A stretch of DNA of 64,000 bases from positions 186,001 through 250,000 of the forward strand of contig NZ_JACHGK010000003.1 of assembly GCF_014207535.1 (NCBI RefSeq), read 5' to 3'. This document shows, piece by piece, positions 16,340 to 25,700 of this stretch. The stretch comes from Bacillus benzoevorans (GTDB lineage: Bacteria > Bacillota > Bacilli > Bacillales > Cytobacillaceae). The first letter of the stretch is position 1. Every line of letters starts with the position of its first letter. Position numbers and translations under genes: made by a program. The notes beneath the pieces are model-generated. The model saw only the letters and a list, made by a program, of their open reading frames with translations. It was not told the DNA's origin and did no database searches.

Positions 16340-16981
16340 TCAATTAATCGAATCAATGACGGCTTTCATAAGGGACGGCGATAGATAAGCTTCAATCGCA
16401 GCGGCTCCGGCAAGAAAGAGCATCGCGATACACAGGCTGATGAGATATTTCCCTAAGAGCGGCAGAATAGGGTCGCTGATTTTTTTCATAAATTGGCGCC
16501 GTACCATTTTCAATGAAATATTGACGGCCAACGTCGTAATGATAATGAACACAGGGATAATTATGAAATTCTGCGGCAGAACCGAGACAAACGAGAGCAG
16601 AAAACCACTCCATCCCATTTGATTCACTAAAAATCCGACAGTAAAGCCGACCACCATTCCTTTCATAAATAAAAAGATTAAGATAAGCGGAAGACCAATC
16701 ACTGAGATCCCCAATAGACCCATTAAGCCGATGAATTTACCATTGTGTAAAAAGCTCTGCTTGAATACATCATTCGGAGTCGCAATTTTTTCATTGGCCA
16801 CTTGTCCAAAAAATTGCGTTAAGTAATAATACAGGTCTTCTTTTTGTGTAAAGCTTAAACTATTCACCACCACTGCGCCAAAGATGACTCCCATTAAAAA
16901 CAGGACAATTACAAATAAATAGATTGAGGAATGTTCACGGAGATGTGCGGCGGCAATGTTCTGGTACATCTTTTTCTTCAT
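16340..16981 (-). CDS. spoIIM: Stage II sporulation protein M
   Basis: A membrane protein of the SpoIID-SpoIIM-SpoIIP machine that remodels septal peptidoglycan to drive forespore engulfment. It has 213 residues and five predicted membrane helices, including SIYLFVIVLFLMGVIFGAV at the N-terminus. The family signature with gating Gly/Pro residues is GMVVGFTVGFLVNQMGW. The start is ATG 16981, with GGAGGAAGAACAA just upstream. SigmaE control is expected from the family; I did not define the promoter. Confidence 0.95.
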   Translation of the reverse strand: MKKKMYQNIAAAHLREHSSIYLFVIVLFLMGVIFGAVVVNSLSFTQKEDLYYYLTQFFGQVANEKIATPNDVFKQSFLHNGKFIGLMGLLGISVIGLPLILIFLFMKGMVVGFTVGFLVNQMGWSGFLLSFVSVLPQNFIIIPVFIIITTLAVNISLKMVRRQFMKKISDPILPLLGKYLISLCIAMLFLAGAAAIEAYLSPSLMKAVIDSIN

Positions 16982-17211
16982 TTGTTCTTCCTCCTGATTT
17001 TCAGTTACTCCCTTTTAGTTAGGTGTATATAAATGAACAATTGGATTGATCTGGTACTACATTTTATGCAGGAGGATTGGATGTATGACGGTGATTTGCT
17101 AGATTTGTCGGGATATTGCTAGAAACATTAGGGCGATGCCGGTTGAGGAAGGATGATTTTTCGAGCGCGGGGAATTCAGCAAAGCGCGGGGTCACCTGAG
17201 TTTCTTGAATA
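16982..17211. other. Intergenic region between spoIIM and yqxK
   Basis: About 230 bases with no supported gene. It contains a 29-codon frame at 17033 without a good ribosome site, which I do not call. The promoter of spoIIM should be here. Confidence 0.5.
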
Positions 17212-17251
17212 GCAAAAAGCCGGCATTTAAGCGAATCTGCCGGCTTTTTGC
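17212..17251. terminator. yqxK terminator (bidirectional hairpin)
   Basis: GCAAAAAGCCGGCA and its exact reverse complement TGCCGGCTTTTTGC form a 14-bp stem with a 12-base loop. The T run within each arm means it can act on either strand; it directly follows yqxK on the minus strand. Confidence 0.9.
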
Positions 17252-17252
17252 T

Positions 17253-18431
17253 TTATTTGTCCTTGTCCTTCTGGGCCACTTTTCCGTATTTTCCTCCGCC
17301 TCCTGCATGGAGCTTTAGTTCTCCTATACGGGCTGCAGCGATAAGTTCGGCTATTTTAAGCGGGACGACCTCTTGTAAATGTTCAAAGCTTACATCATGA
17401 AGAATGGCCATTTCCGTGCCAAAGTGATTTAATAGTTTTTCTTTTAGCTTTGGTCCCAGACCGGGAATAAATTCGAGCGGAATCTGATAAATATAGGGCG
17501 GTCTTTCGGGAGCCGATCCTTCTGCCTCCGATAGTTCGGCAATCCGGTCCGCTACCCCTTTAACATATTTTCCGTGACCGCAGTTTTCACATTGACCTGC
17601 CGCTGGATCAAAGGGATCAAGACATTTTTCACAAACGGTTTGATGATATTTGCCAAGCAGCGGATCCAAACCGTAATTGGCCGTGATCCTCCTCCCGTCT
17701 TCGTTGGCGAGGGCCTTTTTCAACTCAGAAAACGTGGGTTCCTGCATCTGAATCGTTTGGTACTCCCTGGCAATTTTCCCAAGCGAATGAGCGTCTGAAT
17801 CTGAGACAAATGTATAGGAGTGAAGTTCCTTGATGCCGTCCGCCATATACGTATCGGAACTTAATCCCAGTTCAACGGCATCGATGAGTTCTGGATCCAA
17901 TACTTCCGCAAGCGTTTGCTGCACACCCTTGCCATATAAGCTTTTATACGGCGTAAAGACATGGGCAGGAATAAAGATTCCCTGGAGCTCCTTTGTTTTC
18001 CGCTGCAATTCTCTGCCGCTTACATAAATTCGCTGCGAGCTGAGATGAATGTTTTTTAAATGCCCTGAAAGCCAGTTCGAGAATTCCTTCAGGATGGGCA
18101 GGCTGGGGAAGAAACTTAGAACATGGATCGGTCCTTGGCAGCTTTCATCATAGATTTCGAGCTCGGAGCCCGGAATGATCGTTAGTCCGCCGTAGCGGAG
18201 CCCCCCGTCCTCTAATTGCTCTAGTTCACCTCTCTCCATTAGTTCTTCCATTTCCATAATGACTTCCGGTGAATGGCAATCAATAATTCCAATGATATGA
18301 AGCCCCTTTTGATCTCTTGCATGGGCAATAATATTGGAGAAAGTTAACGATTTCGCTCCCGTGATTTTCACGGCTCTGCCGCTCTTTGTGCGGCCGATAT
18401 GAATGTGTAAATCGGTATAGTAGAAATTCAT
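17253..18431 (-). CDS. yqxK: Endonuclease Q family protein YqxK
   Basis: A PHP-fold protein of the EndoQ family, which nicks DNA 5' of deaminated bases. The N-terminal YYTDLHIHIGRTKSGRAVKI starts the PHP metal site (DLHIH); further metal ligands are IGIIDCHSPEV, PGSELEIYDE and VSDSDAHSLGKI. A zinc ribbon follows (CEKCLDPFDPAAGQCENCGH), then a helix-hairpin-helix motif (FIPGLGPKLKEKLLNHFG). Family members from archaea and Bacillus have this order. It abuts nudF with no gap, so translation is coupled. Confidence 0.85.
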   Translation of the reverse strand: MNFYYTDLHIHIGRTKSGRAVKITGAKSLTFSNIIAHARDQKGLHIIGIIDCHSPEVIMEMEELMERGELEQLEDGGLRYGGLTIIPGSELEIYDESCQGPIHVLSFFPSLPILKEFSNWLSGHLKNIHLSSQRIYVSGRELQRKTKELQGIFIPAHVFTPYKSLYGKGVQQTLAEVLDPELIDAVELGLSSDTYMADGIKELHSYTFVSDSDAHSLGKIAREYQTIQMQEPTFSELKKALANEDGRRITANYGLDPLLGKYHQTVCEKCLDPFDPAAGQCENCGHGKYVKGVADRIAELSEAEGSAPERPPYIYQIPLEFIPGLGPKLKEKLLNHFGTEMAILHDVSFEHLQEVVPLKIAELIAAARIGELKLHAGGGGKYGKVAQKDKDK

Positions 18432-18983
18432 TTATTTTTTCAACGCCTCTTGTAGTTGTATGTATTGCACTGCAAAGATCGTTTTCGCATCATAAATCTT
18501 TTTCTCAGTGATGGCATGAAGAGCTTCGTCTAATGTCAGTTCCAGCAAATTGACAAATTCATCTTCGTCAAGCCCGGCGGCATTTTCCTTTTTCGACAAG
18601 CCCGTTGCGAGATAGACATGAACGATTTCATCGGCAAATCCGGGAGATGTGTAAAAAGAAGTAAGCAGCTTCAACTTGGCACAATCATAGCCGGTTTCTT
18701 CCTCCAGCTCCCTTTTGGCACAAACATCCGGCGTTTCGCCCTTTTCCAGCTTCCCGGCAGGAATTTCAACGATCGTTTTTTCCAGTGCTTTACGGTATTG
18801 TTCCACCATCACAAGTTTTTTATCATCCGTTAGGGCAATTATTGCTACAGCACCGGGATGTTTAACTAATTCGCGTTTCGTCTTATTCCCATTGGGCAGT
18901 TCCACCTCGTCTACCTGCAGGCTGATCACCCGTCCTTCAAATATTTTTTCCGTCGCAATTGTTTTTTCTTCGAGAGAACTCAT
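18432..18983 (-). CDS. nudF: ADP-ribose pyrophosphatase NudF
   Basis: A Nudix hydrolase that splits ADP-ribose to AMP and ribose-5-phosphate. The Nudix box is GKLEKGETPDVCAKRELEEE followed by TGYD, at about residues 85-108. The upstream SFYTSPGFADEIVHVYLA block downstream of the box is typical of ADP-ribose-specific members. ATG 18983 (MSSLEEKTIATEKIF) matches B. subtilis NudF; AGGAG lies upstream. It is transcribed into yqxK and divergently from mciZ. Confidence 0.93.
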   Translation of the reverse strand: MSSLEEKTIATEKIFEGRVISLQVDEVELPNGNKTKRELVKHPGAVAIIALTDDKKLVMVEQYRKALEKTIVEIPAGKLEKGETPDVCAKRELEEETGYDCAKLKLLTSFYTSPGFADEIVHVYLATGLSKKENAAGLDEDEFVNLLELTLDEALHAITEKKIYDAKTIFAVQYIQLQEALKK

Positions 18984-19056
18984 TTTTTCGAACACTCCTG
19001 TTCTAATCGATTTTCGTATGCTCATACATTTTATCATACTCTATTGGGAGGAAAAG

Positions 19057-19218
19057 ATGATGAAGATATATTACGGCGGGACCGGACTGCTCTTATCAGG
19101 AAAGGTTTGGGAAATTCAAGAAAAGCTGAAGGATTGTACAAAGGACTACCAGTTTGTAAAAGAATTGCTGCGGGATCATCAGAAATGCACGCCCTCTTTT
19201 TATGATGCGCACCGCTGA
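19057..19218 (+). CDS. mciZ: Z-ring formation inhibitor MciZ
   Basis: A small peptide that caps FtsZ filaments and blocks Z-ring assembly in the mother cell during sporulation. The product (53 residues) carries GKVWEIQEKLKD and DYQFVKELL, which align with the GKAWEIRAKLKEY and FQYVKDWI parts of B. subtilis MciZ. This one has about 13 more residues at the C-terminus. GGGAGG is 5 bases before ATG-ATG (19057, 19060). It is divergent from nudF, the same locus as in B. subtilis. Confidence 0.85.
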   Translation: MMKIYYGGTGLLLSGKVWEIQEKLKDCTKDYQFVKELLRDHQKCTPSFYDAHR

Positions 19219-19224
19219 AATGGA

Positions 19225-19258
19225 AAAGGGTGAAGCCCGGCATGGGTTCACCCTTTCT
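19225..19258. terminator. Convergent terminator between mciZ and yqkE
   Basis: AAAGGGTGAA and TTCACCCTTT form a 10-bp stem around about 12 bases, with T tracts on both strands. It lies between converging mciZ and yqkE. Confidence 0.8.
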
Positions 19259-19265
19259 TACCTCT

Positions 19266-19505
19266 TTATTTAAAATCCTTCCAGTTAAAACTGCTTTCAT
19301 TAAGTAATTCTTCGAATGATTTATTTTTGTCTTTTAATCTGCGTTCTTCGCGTTTTCGTTCTTCTTCAGCAAGCTTTTTTGCTTCCTCTTGTTTTTCCAT
19401 TTCTTTTTTTCGTTCCTTCAACTCGTTAACAAGGTCGCTATTGAGAAGATCTCCAAGGGTTACCGGTTTATCTGCTGCAGCTTTTTTAACTTGTTTCTTT
19501 TTCAT
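19266..19505 (-). CDS. yqkE: YqkE family protein (DUF3886)
   Basis: A very charged, helical protein of 79 residues and unknown function. The N-terminus is MKKKQVKKAAADKP and is followed by LGDLLNSDLVNELKERKKEM and a Lys/Glu-rich coiled region, ending FEELLNESSFNWKDFK. ATG 19505 has GAGGG upstream. Position between nudF/mciZ and yqkD matches B. subtilis. Confidence 0.75.
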   Translation of the reverse strand: MKKKQVKKAAADKPVTLGDLLNSDLVNELKERKKEMEKQEEAKKLAEEERKREERRLKDKNKSFEELLNESSFNWKDFK

Positions 19506-19650
19506 CCAAATCCCTCTTTTTAGTGATAATAATCTATTATACCAGAAATCAATCTCCAGGATCATTCTTGAACATGGCCGTATATTCTCCTCCCCATTGT
19601 GTCATCTTATGATTTGTAGGATTTATTGTTGTAGACAAGGAGGAATCTTT

Positions 19651-19782
19651 ATGAGCCAAAAACGAGACAAGGGCTACAGCCAAAAAGGAAAACCGTCTGC
19701 AGATACGGTGAAGCCAGTCATTGCTGCGGAAGATTTGGAAACAGCGATCCATCCGACAAAGAGACAGAACGCCAAGCAATAA
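19651..19782 (+). CDS. Small hypothetical protein, 43 residues
   Basis: It opens with ATG behind AAGGAGG (7 bases) and ends just before a terminator hairpin, so it is a complete small transcription unit. The product is hydrophilic and disordered (MSQKRDKGYSQKGKPSADTV to TKRQNAKQ), with no Cys and no membrane segment. Such small charged proteins in Bacillaceae are often sporulation-related, but I do not recognise this one and assign no function. Confidence 0.6.
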   Translation: MSQKRDKGYSQKGKPSADTVKPVIAAEDLETAIHPTKRQNAKQ

Positions 19783-19808
19783 ACCGCTTCTTAGCAAGCG
19801 GTTTTTCC
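19783..19808 (+). terminator. Terminator of the 43-residue gene
   Basis: ACCGCTT and AAGCGGT pair around CTTAGC, followed by TTTTTCC. Confidence 0.8.
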
Positions 19809-19885
19809 TTTGTTTTACAATTTGACAGTGATAAAATAAAGTTGAAAGCAACGCTTTGATTATGATTATTCGGAGGGATCACAAT

Positions 19886-20812
19886 GTGAACAGGTTAAGA
19901 AAAATATTTCGTTTTCTCTTTTCCTTCATTTTTTTCTTAACATCTTTTGGTGTTTATTTTACAAACCGAATGATGTACATCAAGAAAAAGGATGATCAGG
20001 TTATTCTCAAAAGGGAAAAGGAAGCCGGTCGCTATAATCCCGACGATTTCCACCATATTCCGAATCGGAAAGTGACGATTCCCTCTCCTTTTGACTATGA
20101 TTTAACCATTGTTCTTGTTGAACCCCATTCCACGAACCGCTATATGATTTTTTCCCACGGTGTAACGGAAAACAAAATCAATTCCGTTAAATATATGAAT
20201 CTTTTCCTGGAAAGAGGCTTTAATGCCGTTTTGTACGATCACCGGCGGCACGGTGAGTCAGGCGGCAAGACAACCAGTTACGGCTATTATGAGAAGTTTG
20301 ATTTAAAGACGATCGTTCATTGGTTAAAAAAAGAAAAAGAACCGGATTTACTGTTAGGGATCCACGGCGAGTCAATGGGGGCCGCGACAATGCTGCTGTA
20401 TGCCGGTATGGTCGAAGACGGAGCTGATTTTTATATCGCCGATTGCCCATTTTCCGATTTCAGCGAGCAGCTATCCTATTTGCTTAAAAAGGACATGAAG
20501 CTGCCGGCACGTCCTCTGATTCCTGTCGCAAACATCTTTCTGCGGATACGGGAAAAATATTCTCTCCGCGATATTTCACCGATTTCCGTTATTCAGCAGA
20601 TTAAGAAACCGGTGCTGTTTATCCATAGCATGGAAGATGATTATATTCTGCCGCAGATGTCAAAGGACCTTTATGAAAAAAAAACAGGGCCGAAAAAACT
20701 ATTCTTGGCACCTAAGGGTGGGCATGCCCAGTCGCTGAATCAGAACAAAGAATTATACGTGGCGGCAGTTGATGAATTTTTAACAGAATTTGTTTCTCTG
20801 GAAAAAAAATAA
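19886..20812 (+). CDS. yqkD: Alpha/beta hydrolase YqkD
   Basis: A membrane-anchored serine hydrolase of the alpha/beta fold, substrate unknown. An N-terminal hydrophobic segment (IFRFLFSFIFFLTSFGVYF) is followed by HGVTENKINS (oxyanion region), the nucleophile elbow GIHGESMGAATMLL, the acid near MEDDYILPQMS and the catalytic His in PKGGHAQSL. GTG 19886 is chosen, with GGAGGG at 9 bases; an ATG two bases before it leads directly to a stop. Homologous position in B. subtilis. Confidence 0.85.
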   Translation: MNRLRKIFRFLFSFIFFLTSFGVYFTNRMMYIKKKDDQVILKREKEAGRYNPDDFHHIPNRKVTIPSPFDYDLTIVLVEPHSTNRYMIFSHGVTENKINSVKYMNLFLERGFNAVLYDHRRHGESGGKTTSYGYYEKFDLKTIVHWLKKEKEPDLLLGIHGESMGAATMLLYAGMVEDGADFYIADCPFSDFSEQLSYLLKKDMKLPARPLIPVANIFLRIREKYSLRDISPISVIQQIKKPVLFIHSMEDDYILPQMSKDLYEKKTGPKKLFLAPKGGHAQSLNQNKELYVAAVDEFLTEFVSLEKK

Positions 20813-20818
20813 GAGATG

Positions 20819-20851
20819 TGCCGGCTTGGGAGATGTCCCGCCGGTTTTTGC
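20819..20851 (+). terminator. Probable yqkD terminator
   Basis: CCGGCTTGGGA and TCCCGCCGG pair around GATG, with one bulge, followed by TTTTTG. Confidence 0.6.
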
Positions 20852-20886
20852 GGTTAGCAGCGTGCTTTCTTTCATGAGAAGATATT

Positions 20887-21222
20887 CTATTTATCTGCCC
20901 ATTGGATATCCATGATATCCTGCAGCTGAAGGCAGTGCTCCCCGCCGGAGGCGTCTGTCAGCTGGAGACAGCCTGTCAGGGCATCCCAGTTCTCAATCCA
21001 GCCTGTAAATAATTCGTAGTGTTTATTGCGATAATAAGTTACCGTCACACCACGCCCCAACTGCATCGCTTCAGCGATGATTCCATCCATCAGTTCGAGC
21101 TGCTGTTCATCCAGTTCTTTTCTTACTTTATATGAATCTTCCTCGGCCCATTCGCGCAGCACCTTTACATGCTCAGGCAGCATCATCGATACCCACTTCA
21201 TCCGCCCTCTGTCACGAATCAT
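20887..21222 (-). CDS. yqjX: YolD-like protein paired with a Y-family polymerase
   Basis: A YolD-domain protein of 111 residues. These small proteins are regularly encoded next to UvrX/YqjW-type polymerases and may be accessory factors. It begins MIRDRGRMKWVSMMLPEHV behind GGGGGT, has a helical centre and a beta-rich end (VTVTYYRNKHYELFTGWI). It lies 66 bases downstream of the polymerase on the same strand, so the two are co-transcribed and SOS-controlled. Confidence 0.75.
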   Translation of the reverse strand: MIRDRGRMKWVSMMLPEHVKVLREWAEEDSYKVRKELDEQQLELMDGIIAEAMQLGRGVTVTYYRNKHYELFTGWIENWDALTGCLQLTDASGGEHCLQLQDIMDIQWADK

Positions 21223-21288
21223 GTTTTCATTACCCCCTTTCTATCGCAAAAGACAGGGCAGCTATCCCTGCTTTTTTAAGCACGTGAT

Positions 21289-22548
21289 TTATGCTTTATG
21301 TCCGCCGACCAGTTTCGCCCGCTGTCTCGCGGTGCCGGCAGCCGTATAAGAGACGGCGCGCAGCAGCGAATCAGAGCCAAAACGACGGCGGATTTTATCG
21401 ACCGTATAGCCTAGTTCATGCTTTTTCCAGCTATCCAAATCGAACAAATCCAGTTGAAATGCTGTATCGTCAACAACATTTCCGAGGGCGATATTTATTT
21501 TTCGGACAGTTTTTCCTTCATAATGCTCGCGGAAAAGCTCAAGGCACACCCGGTATATATCCATCGTTCGATTGGTCGGATGTTCAACTGTATGCGAACG
21601 GTAAAAGCCACCGCCAAATTCATCCTCGCTGTAGCTGACACCAAAGCTGATCGTTCTTCCTGCTTTGCGGTGTACGCGCGCCCTTCTAGCCACCTCTTCA
21701 CACATCTCAAGTATGACGCTTTTGATTTCTTCCTCTTCCTTGTAATCGCGCAAAAGCACCTGCCCTTTACCGAAGCTGATTTGACCGTCCATGATCGGTG
21801 CTCCCATTTCAGAAAGGTCAATCCCCCAGGCATGGTGGTACAGCTGATTGCCCATAATACCGAATTTCTTCTCGAGTTCGGTTAAAGGATAATGGGCGAG
21901 CTGACCGATGGTGAAAATCCCCATGCCATTTAATTTTTTCTCCAAGCGGCGCCCAATGCCCCACATATCGCGAAGCGGCGATACCGGCCATAGTTTCTCA
22001 GGGATATCTTCATATCTCCAGCGGGCGATGCCGTGTTTTTTCGCCTCCAAATCGAGACAAAGCTTTGCCATCAGCATATTAGGACCAATCCCAACAGCGC
22101 TAGGGAGCTGAAATTCCCGCTCCAGATCCCGCTTGATTTTCCAGGCAATTGTTTCCGCATCGCCCCAAAGCTTATCAGCCCCATCTACCTTGAGAAAGCT
22201 TTCATCGATGCTGTAGGCATGAATCGCCTCTTTCGGCACATAGCGGTGAAAGACACGGAGAATCTCCATTGAAATTCGGACATAGGTGCCCATTTTCGGT
22301 TCGACAACATGGATCCGCGGATCTTCCGGGATATCAAATTGACGTGCCCCCGTTTTAATGCCGAATTCCTTTTTCATCTTCGGCGATGCAGCGAGGACAA
22401 CGCTGCCTTCACGCTCCTTATCACCGACGACGACTAAATAGCATTCCAGCGGATCGAGTCCCGCCATCACTGCAGAGCAGCTTGCATAAAAGCTTTTCAT
22501 GTCAATACATAAAATTTGCTGTTGCGGCATTCTGCTGTAATCAATCAT
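21289..22548 (-). CDS. yqjW: Y-family DNA polymerase (YqjW / UvrX type, PolY2)
   Basis: An error-prone translesion polymerase. It contains the fingers/palm metal motifs ILCIDMKSFYASCSAVMAG and HAYSIDESFLKVDG (catalytic D and DE), then helix-hairpin-helix DNA binding (WGIGRRLEKKLNGMGIFTIG) and a little-finger domain. The C-terminal QLDLFD resembles a beta-clamp-binding motif. ATG 22548 (MIDYSRMPQQQ) is used, with GGGGGT upstream. A near-consensus LexA box lies 67 bases upstream. A second, DinB-like polymerase is at 45967. Confidence 0.92.
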   Translation of the reverse strand: MIDYSRMPQQQILCIDMKSFYASCSAVMAGLDPLECYLVVVGDKEREGSVVLAASPKMKKEFGIKTGARQFDIPEDPRIHVVEPKMGTYVRISMEILRVFHRYVPKEAIHAYSIDESFLKVDGADKLWGDAETIAWKIKRDLEREFQLPSAVGIGPNMLMAKLCLDLEAKKHGIARWRYEDIPEKLWPVSPLRDMWGIGRRLEKKLNGMGIFTIGQLAHYPLTELEKKFGIMGNQLYHHAWGIDLSEMGAPIMDGQISFGKGQVLLRDYKEEEEIKSVILEMCEEVARRARVHRKAGRTISFGVSYSEDEFGGGFYRSHTVEHPTNRTMDIYRVCLELFREHYEGKTVRKINIALGNVVDDTAFQLDLFDLDSWKKHELGYTVDKIRRRFGSDSLLRAVSYTAAGTARQRAKLVGGHKA

Positions 22549-22614
22549 AAAGATAAACCCCCGCAAATCACAAATTCAAACACTTGTTCTTCTTTAGTAT
22601 ATTCTTATTTTAAA

Positions 22615-22628
22615 CGAATATACGTTCT
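22615..22628 (-). promoter_or_regulatory. LexA (DinR) SOS box upstream of yqjW
   Basis: CGAATATACGTTCT matches 12 of 14 positions of the Bacillus SOS box CGAACRNRYGTTYG. It sits between the polymerase gene and ydgH, about 67 bases before the polymerase start. It predicts DNA-damage induction of yqjW-yqjX. Confidence 0.65.
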
Positions 22629-22756
22629 GATTCAATGAGTTTTTTGCGACAATTTTTTCCTGCAAAAATAACCATGGGCAAGACTGGCTGCGATAAGAAA
22701 GATGCTGTCTCTTCCAGAAACACATTTGTATTTTTACGGTGCCTGGCACGGATTAG

Positions 22757-22783
22757 AAAAGACTGCCCTTGTAAGGACAGCCT
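22757..22783 (-). terminator. ydgH terminator
   Basis: On the minus strand GGCTGTCCTT pairs with AAGGGCAGTC (G-U pairs) and is followed by TTTTCT. It lies just downstream of the MMPL transporter gene. Confidence 0.7.
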
Positions 22784-22796
22784 TTGACATATAAAC

Positions 22797-25700
22797 TTAT
22801 TCCATTTGTGATTTTCTGAACGGCCACCAGTTGGCTTTGCCAAAGACTTTTACCATGACCGGAATAAATAACGGCAGGATAATGACAGCATAGAGCAGAA
22901 GTCCAACGACAACAATGGTTGAAATCTGCACTAAGGAAAGCATCCCTGACGGAATCATAGCAGCAAATGTTCCTCCAAGAATGAGAGCAGCCGAGAGAAT
23001 TACCGTGCCCATTTTCTTCATTGCCAGGAGCATCGCATCCGTAACTGACAAGCTTTTGTATTCATTAAAGCGGTCCATCAGGAAGATACTGTAATCCACT
23101 CCAAGCGCGATCAGAATAACAAAGGCAAAGAACGGTACAGCCCAGGAGATGCCTGAGTAACCCATGATATGAACGAAAATCATTTCATTAACAGCAAGCG
23201 ACGTGTAATAGGTCACGATCAGCGAACCGATAATGTACAGCGGCATGATGAGCGAGCGGAATAAGAAGAATAAAATCAGCGTAATTCCGACAAGCATCAG
23301 AATCGCCGTGCGCGAGAAATCATTCCCTGACATCGTGTCTAAATCGGCATTCATGCTGGAAACCCCGCCAAAAGCAATATGAGCATTTTCCAGTTTTGTA
23401 TCCTTCACAGCCCGTTCGACCGCTTTTTTCAATTCTGGAATCTGAGCCATTGCTTCACTGGAATAAGGATTTTCCTCGAGTACGACATCAAGTGTCATCA
23501 CTTTGCGGTTATCTGATAAATAAACATCAAGTACCTTGGCAAAATCTTCACTTTGCAGCACTTCCTGCGGCAGATAGAAACCGGCGCTCCTATCTGATTG
23601 TGAAAGTCCTGATAAATAATCCTGTGCCGATCCTAAACCTTCTGACACTTTGTTTAAGCCATCAACACTCTGGTCAAGGCCATCAGATAATTGTGTGATT
23701 TGTCCTCCTAAATCGGAAAATCCTTCAAGCAGCTGTTCCTGACCGCCATTTACTTGCGCGACCCCATTTGAAAGCTCAGGGATAGCTCCGGCTAGTTGCC
23801 CCTGACCGTCAGCTAACTGATTCAAACCGGCCTGCTGCGCTTCAATGCCGGCAATTAATTGCTGCAAACCGGAAACAAGATTCGCCTGCCCGGCTAAGGC
23901 CTGTTCAAAATGGGCATTCGCCGTGCTCAACCCGTCATTAATAGCTGATAGACCATTATTTAATTCATTCAATCCTTGCACCAAAGAAGCAAATTGCCCC
24001 TGCAGACTATCCGCATTCCCCTTCATCGCCAGATAGGTTGGATCTGCTAAAAGGTCCGTATATTTCTGCTCGACATAGCCGTACAATGCGCCATTAGCTT
24101 GATTGATGCTGTCGGCAAGACCAGCAGTGCTGCCTGCGATCTGCTGATAACCTGTGAGCAGCTGTGGAATTTTGCCTTGCATTGCGACGTATCCGCCTTG
24201 AAGTTCTGTGTAGCCGAGGAGTAATTCTTCGGCTCCTTTTTCCGCTTCCACCAGCCCTGCTTTCATTTGATCGGAACCAGCTGAGCCCTGACGGATTCCA
24301 GCTTCAATCTTGGCGAGATTCGTGCCGACTTCGTTTAACCCGCTGTGAATCTCATCCGTGCCGGAAATCAAGTCATTGATTCCTGCTGTGGCATTTTTCA
24401 ATTCAGGTTCTGAGTTCTTTAATTCCGTACTGGCTGTATTTAAGCCGTCCTTGATTTGATTAAGACCGTCTTTTCCCTCACCAAGTCCTTCGTGAAGCTT
24501 CTCAGCCTGTTTGGCGATCAGGAAGTCTTCAATCGGCTCTCCTGCCGGTCTTGTCACAGATCGAACCGCGGAGACTAATTTAACCTGCTCCAGTTCACGG
24601 CTGATTTTTTCAGCTAGGTCGATATATTCCACTGAATCCATCGCTTCGTCATTTTCGATAACGACCTTTGTCGGCATCGATTCGCCAGGGCTGAAGCTTC
24701 CGGCAATAGCATTAAAAGCTTTGATCGAATGAACATCGTCACTCATTTCCTCTAATGAATTGAAAGAAAGCTCCCCGTTATAGGTGATGAGGAACGGGGT
24801 ACAGACCGCGGCTACAAGCAACAGCGACAGGACAGGGCGTGCCAAGGAGAATTTCCCGACAACACCCCAGATTTTGCTGTCGCCATGCTCTGCTTTTGCC
24901 TTGGATGGCCAGAATAATTGATTGCCGAGCACTGCCATAAAGAACGGAACAATCGTAAATAAAGCAAGCAGCAAAATCGCAACCCCAATGGCGACAGCTA
25001 CAGCGGACTGATAGAGGATAAACTGTGAAAAGCCAATCGCCGAAAATCCGAACAGGACCGTAATCCCGCTGAAGATGACCGTCCGCCCGGCATTGCGGTA
25101 GGCAGCGACAATCGCCTCCGCTGTCGTTTCATGCAGGGCAAGCTCTTCTTTAAAACGGCTTAGCAGCAAAATACAATAGTCCGTGCCAATTCCAAACAGA
25201 ACAACCACTAAGAAGATTTGTGTATACGTCGAAAGCGGAAAATCCACTTTATCAACTAAAATCGATACAATCGACTGTGACGCCAAATAACTAAAGCCCA
25301 CCGTCAAGAGAGGAATGATCGGTGCCACGAAAGATCGGAACACGGCAAGGAGCACGATAAGGATAAAAACAACCGTAATTCCTTCTGTTTTTTTGACTCC
25401 GTCCTGTGAGGTCTGAATTAAATCCTCGCTAATCATCCAGGAGCTTGTATAGTAATGATCGACTTTGACATCCTTAATCGCCTGATAAAGGTCCTGACTC
25501 AGCTCGCCTGCTTCGCGTCCGTTCCAAGAAGCGCTGACCGAAACGAGAATCGCTTTCCCGTCTTTTGACACGAGCTGATCCTGTAAGCTTTTTTCATTAA
25601 AATGAGTCAGAATTTCGTTGATGCCAAGTTCGTTTTTATTCTTTTCCAGAAGCCGAACTGCTCTCTCGGCCTCCTTGATTTCAGCATTCGTTAATTTATT

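Noticed and set aside
17033..17122. 29-codon frame between spoIIM and yqxK
   Set aside because: No good ribosome site, no recognisable family, and it lies in the presumed spoIIM promoter region.
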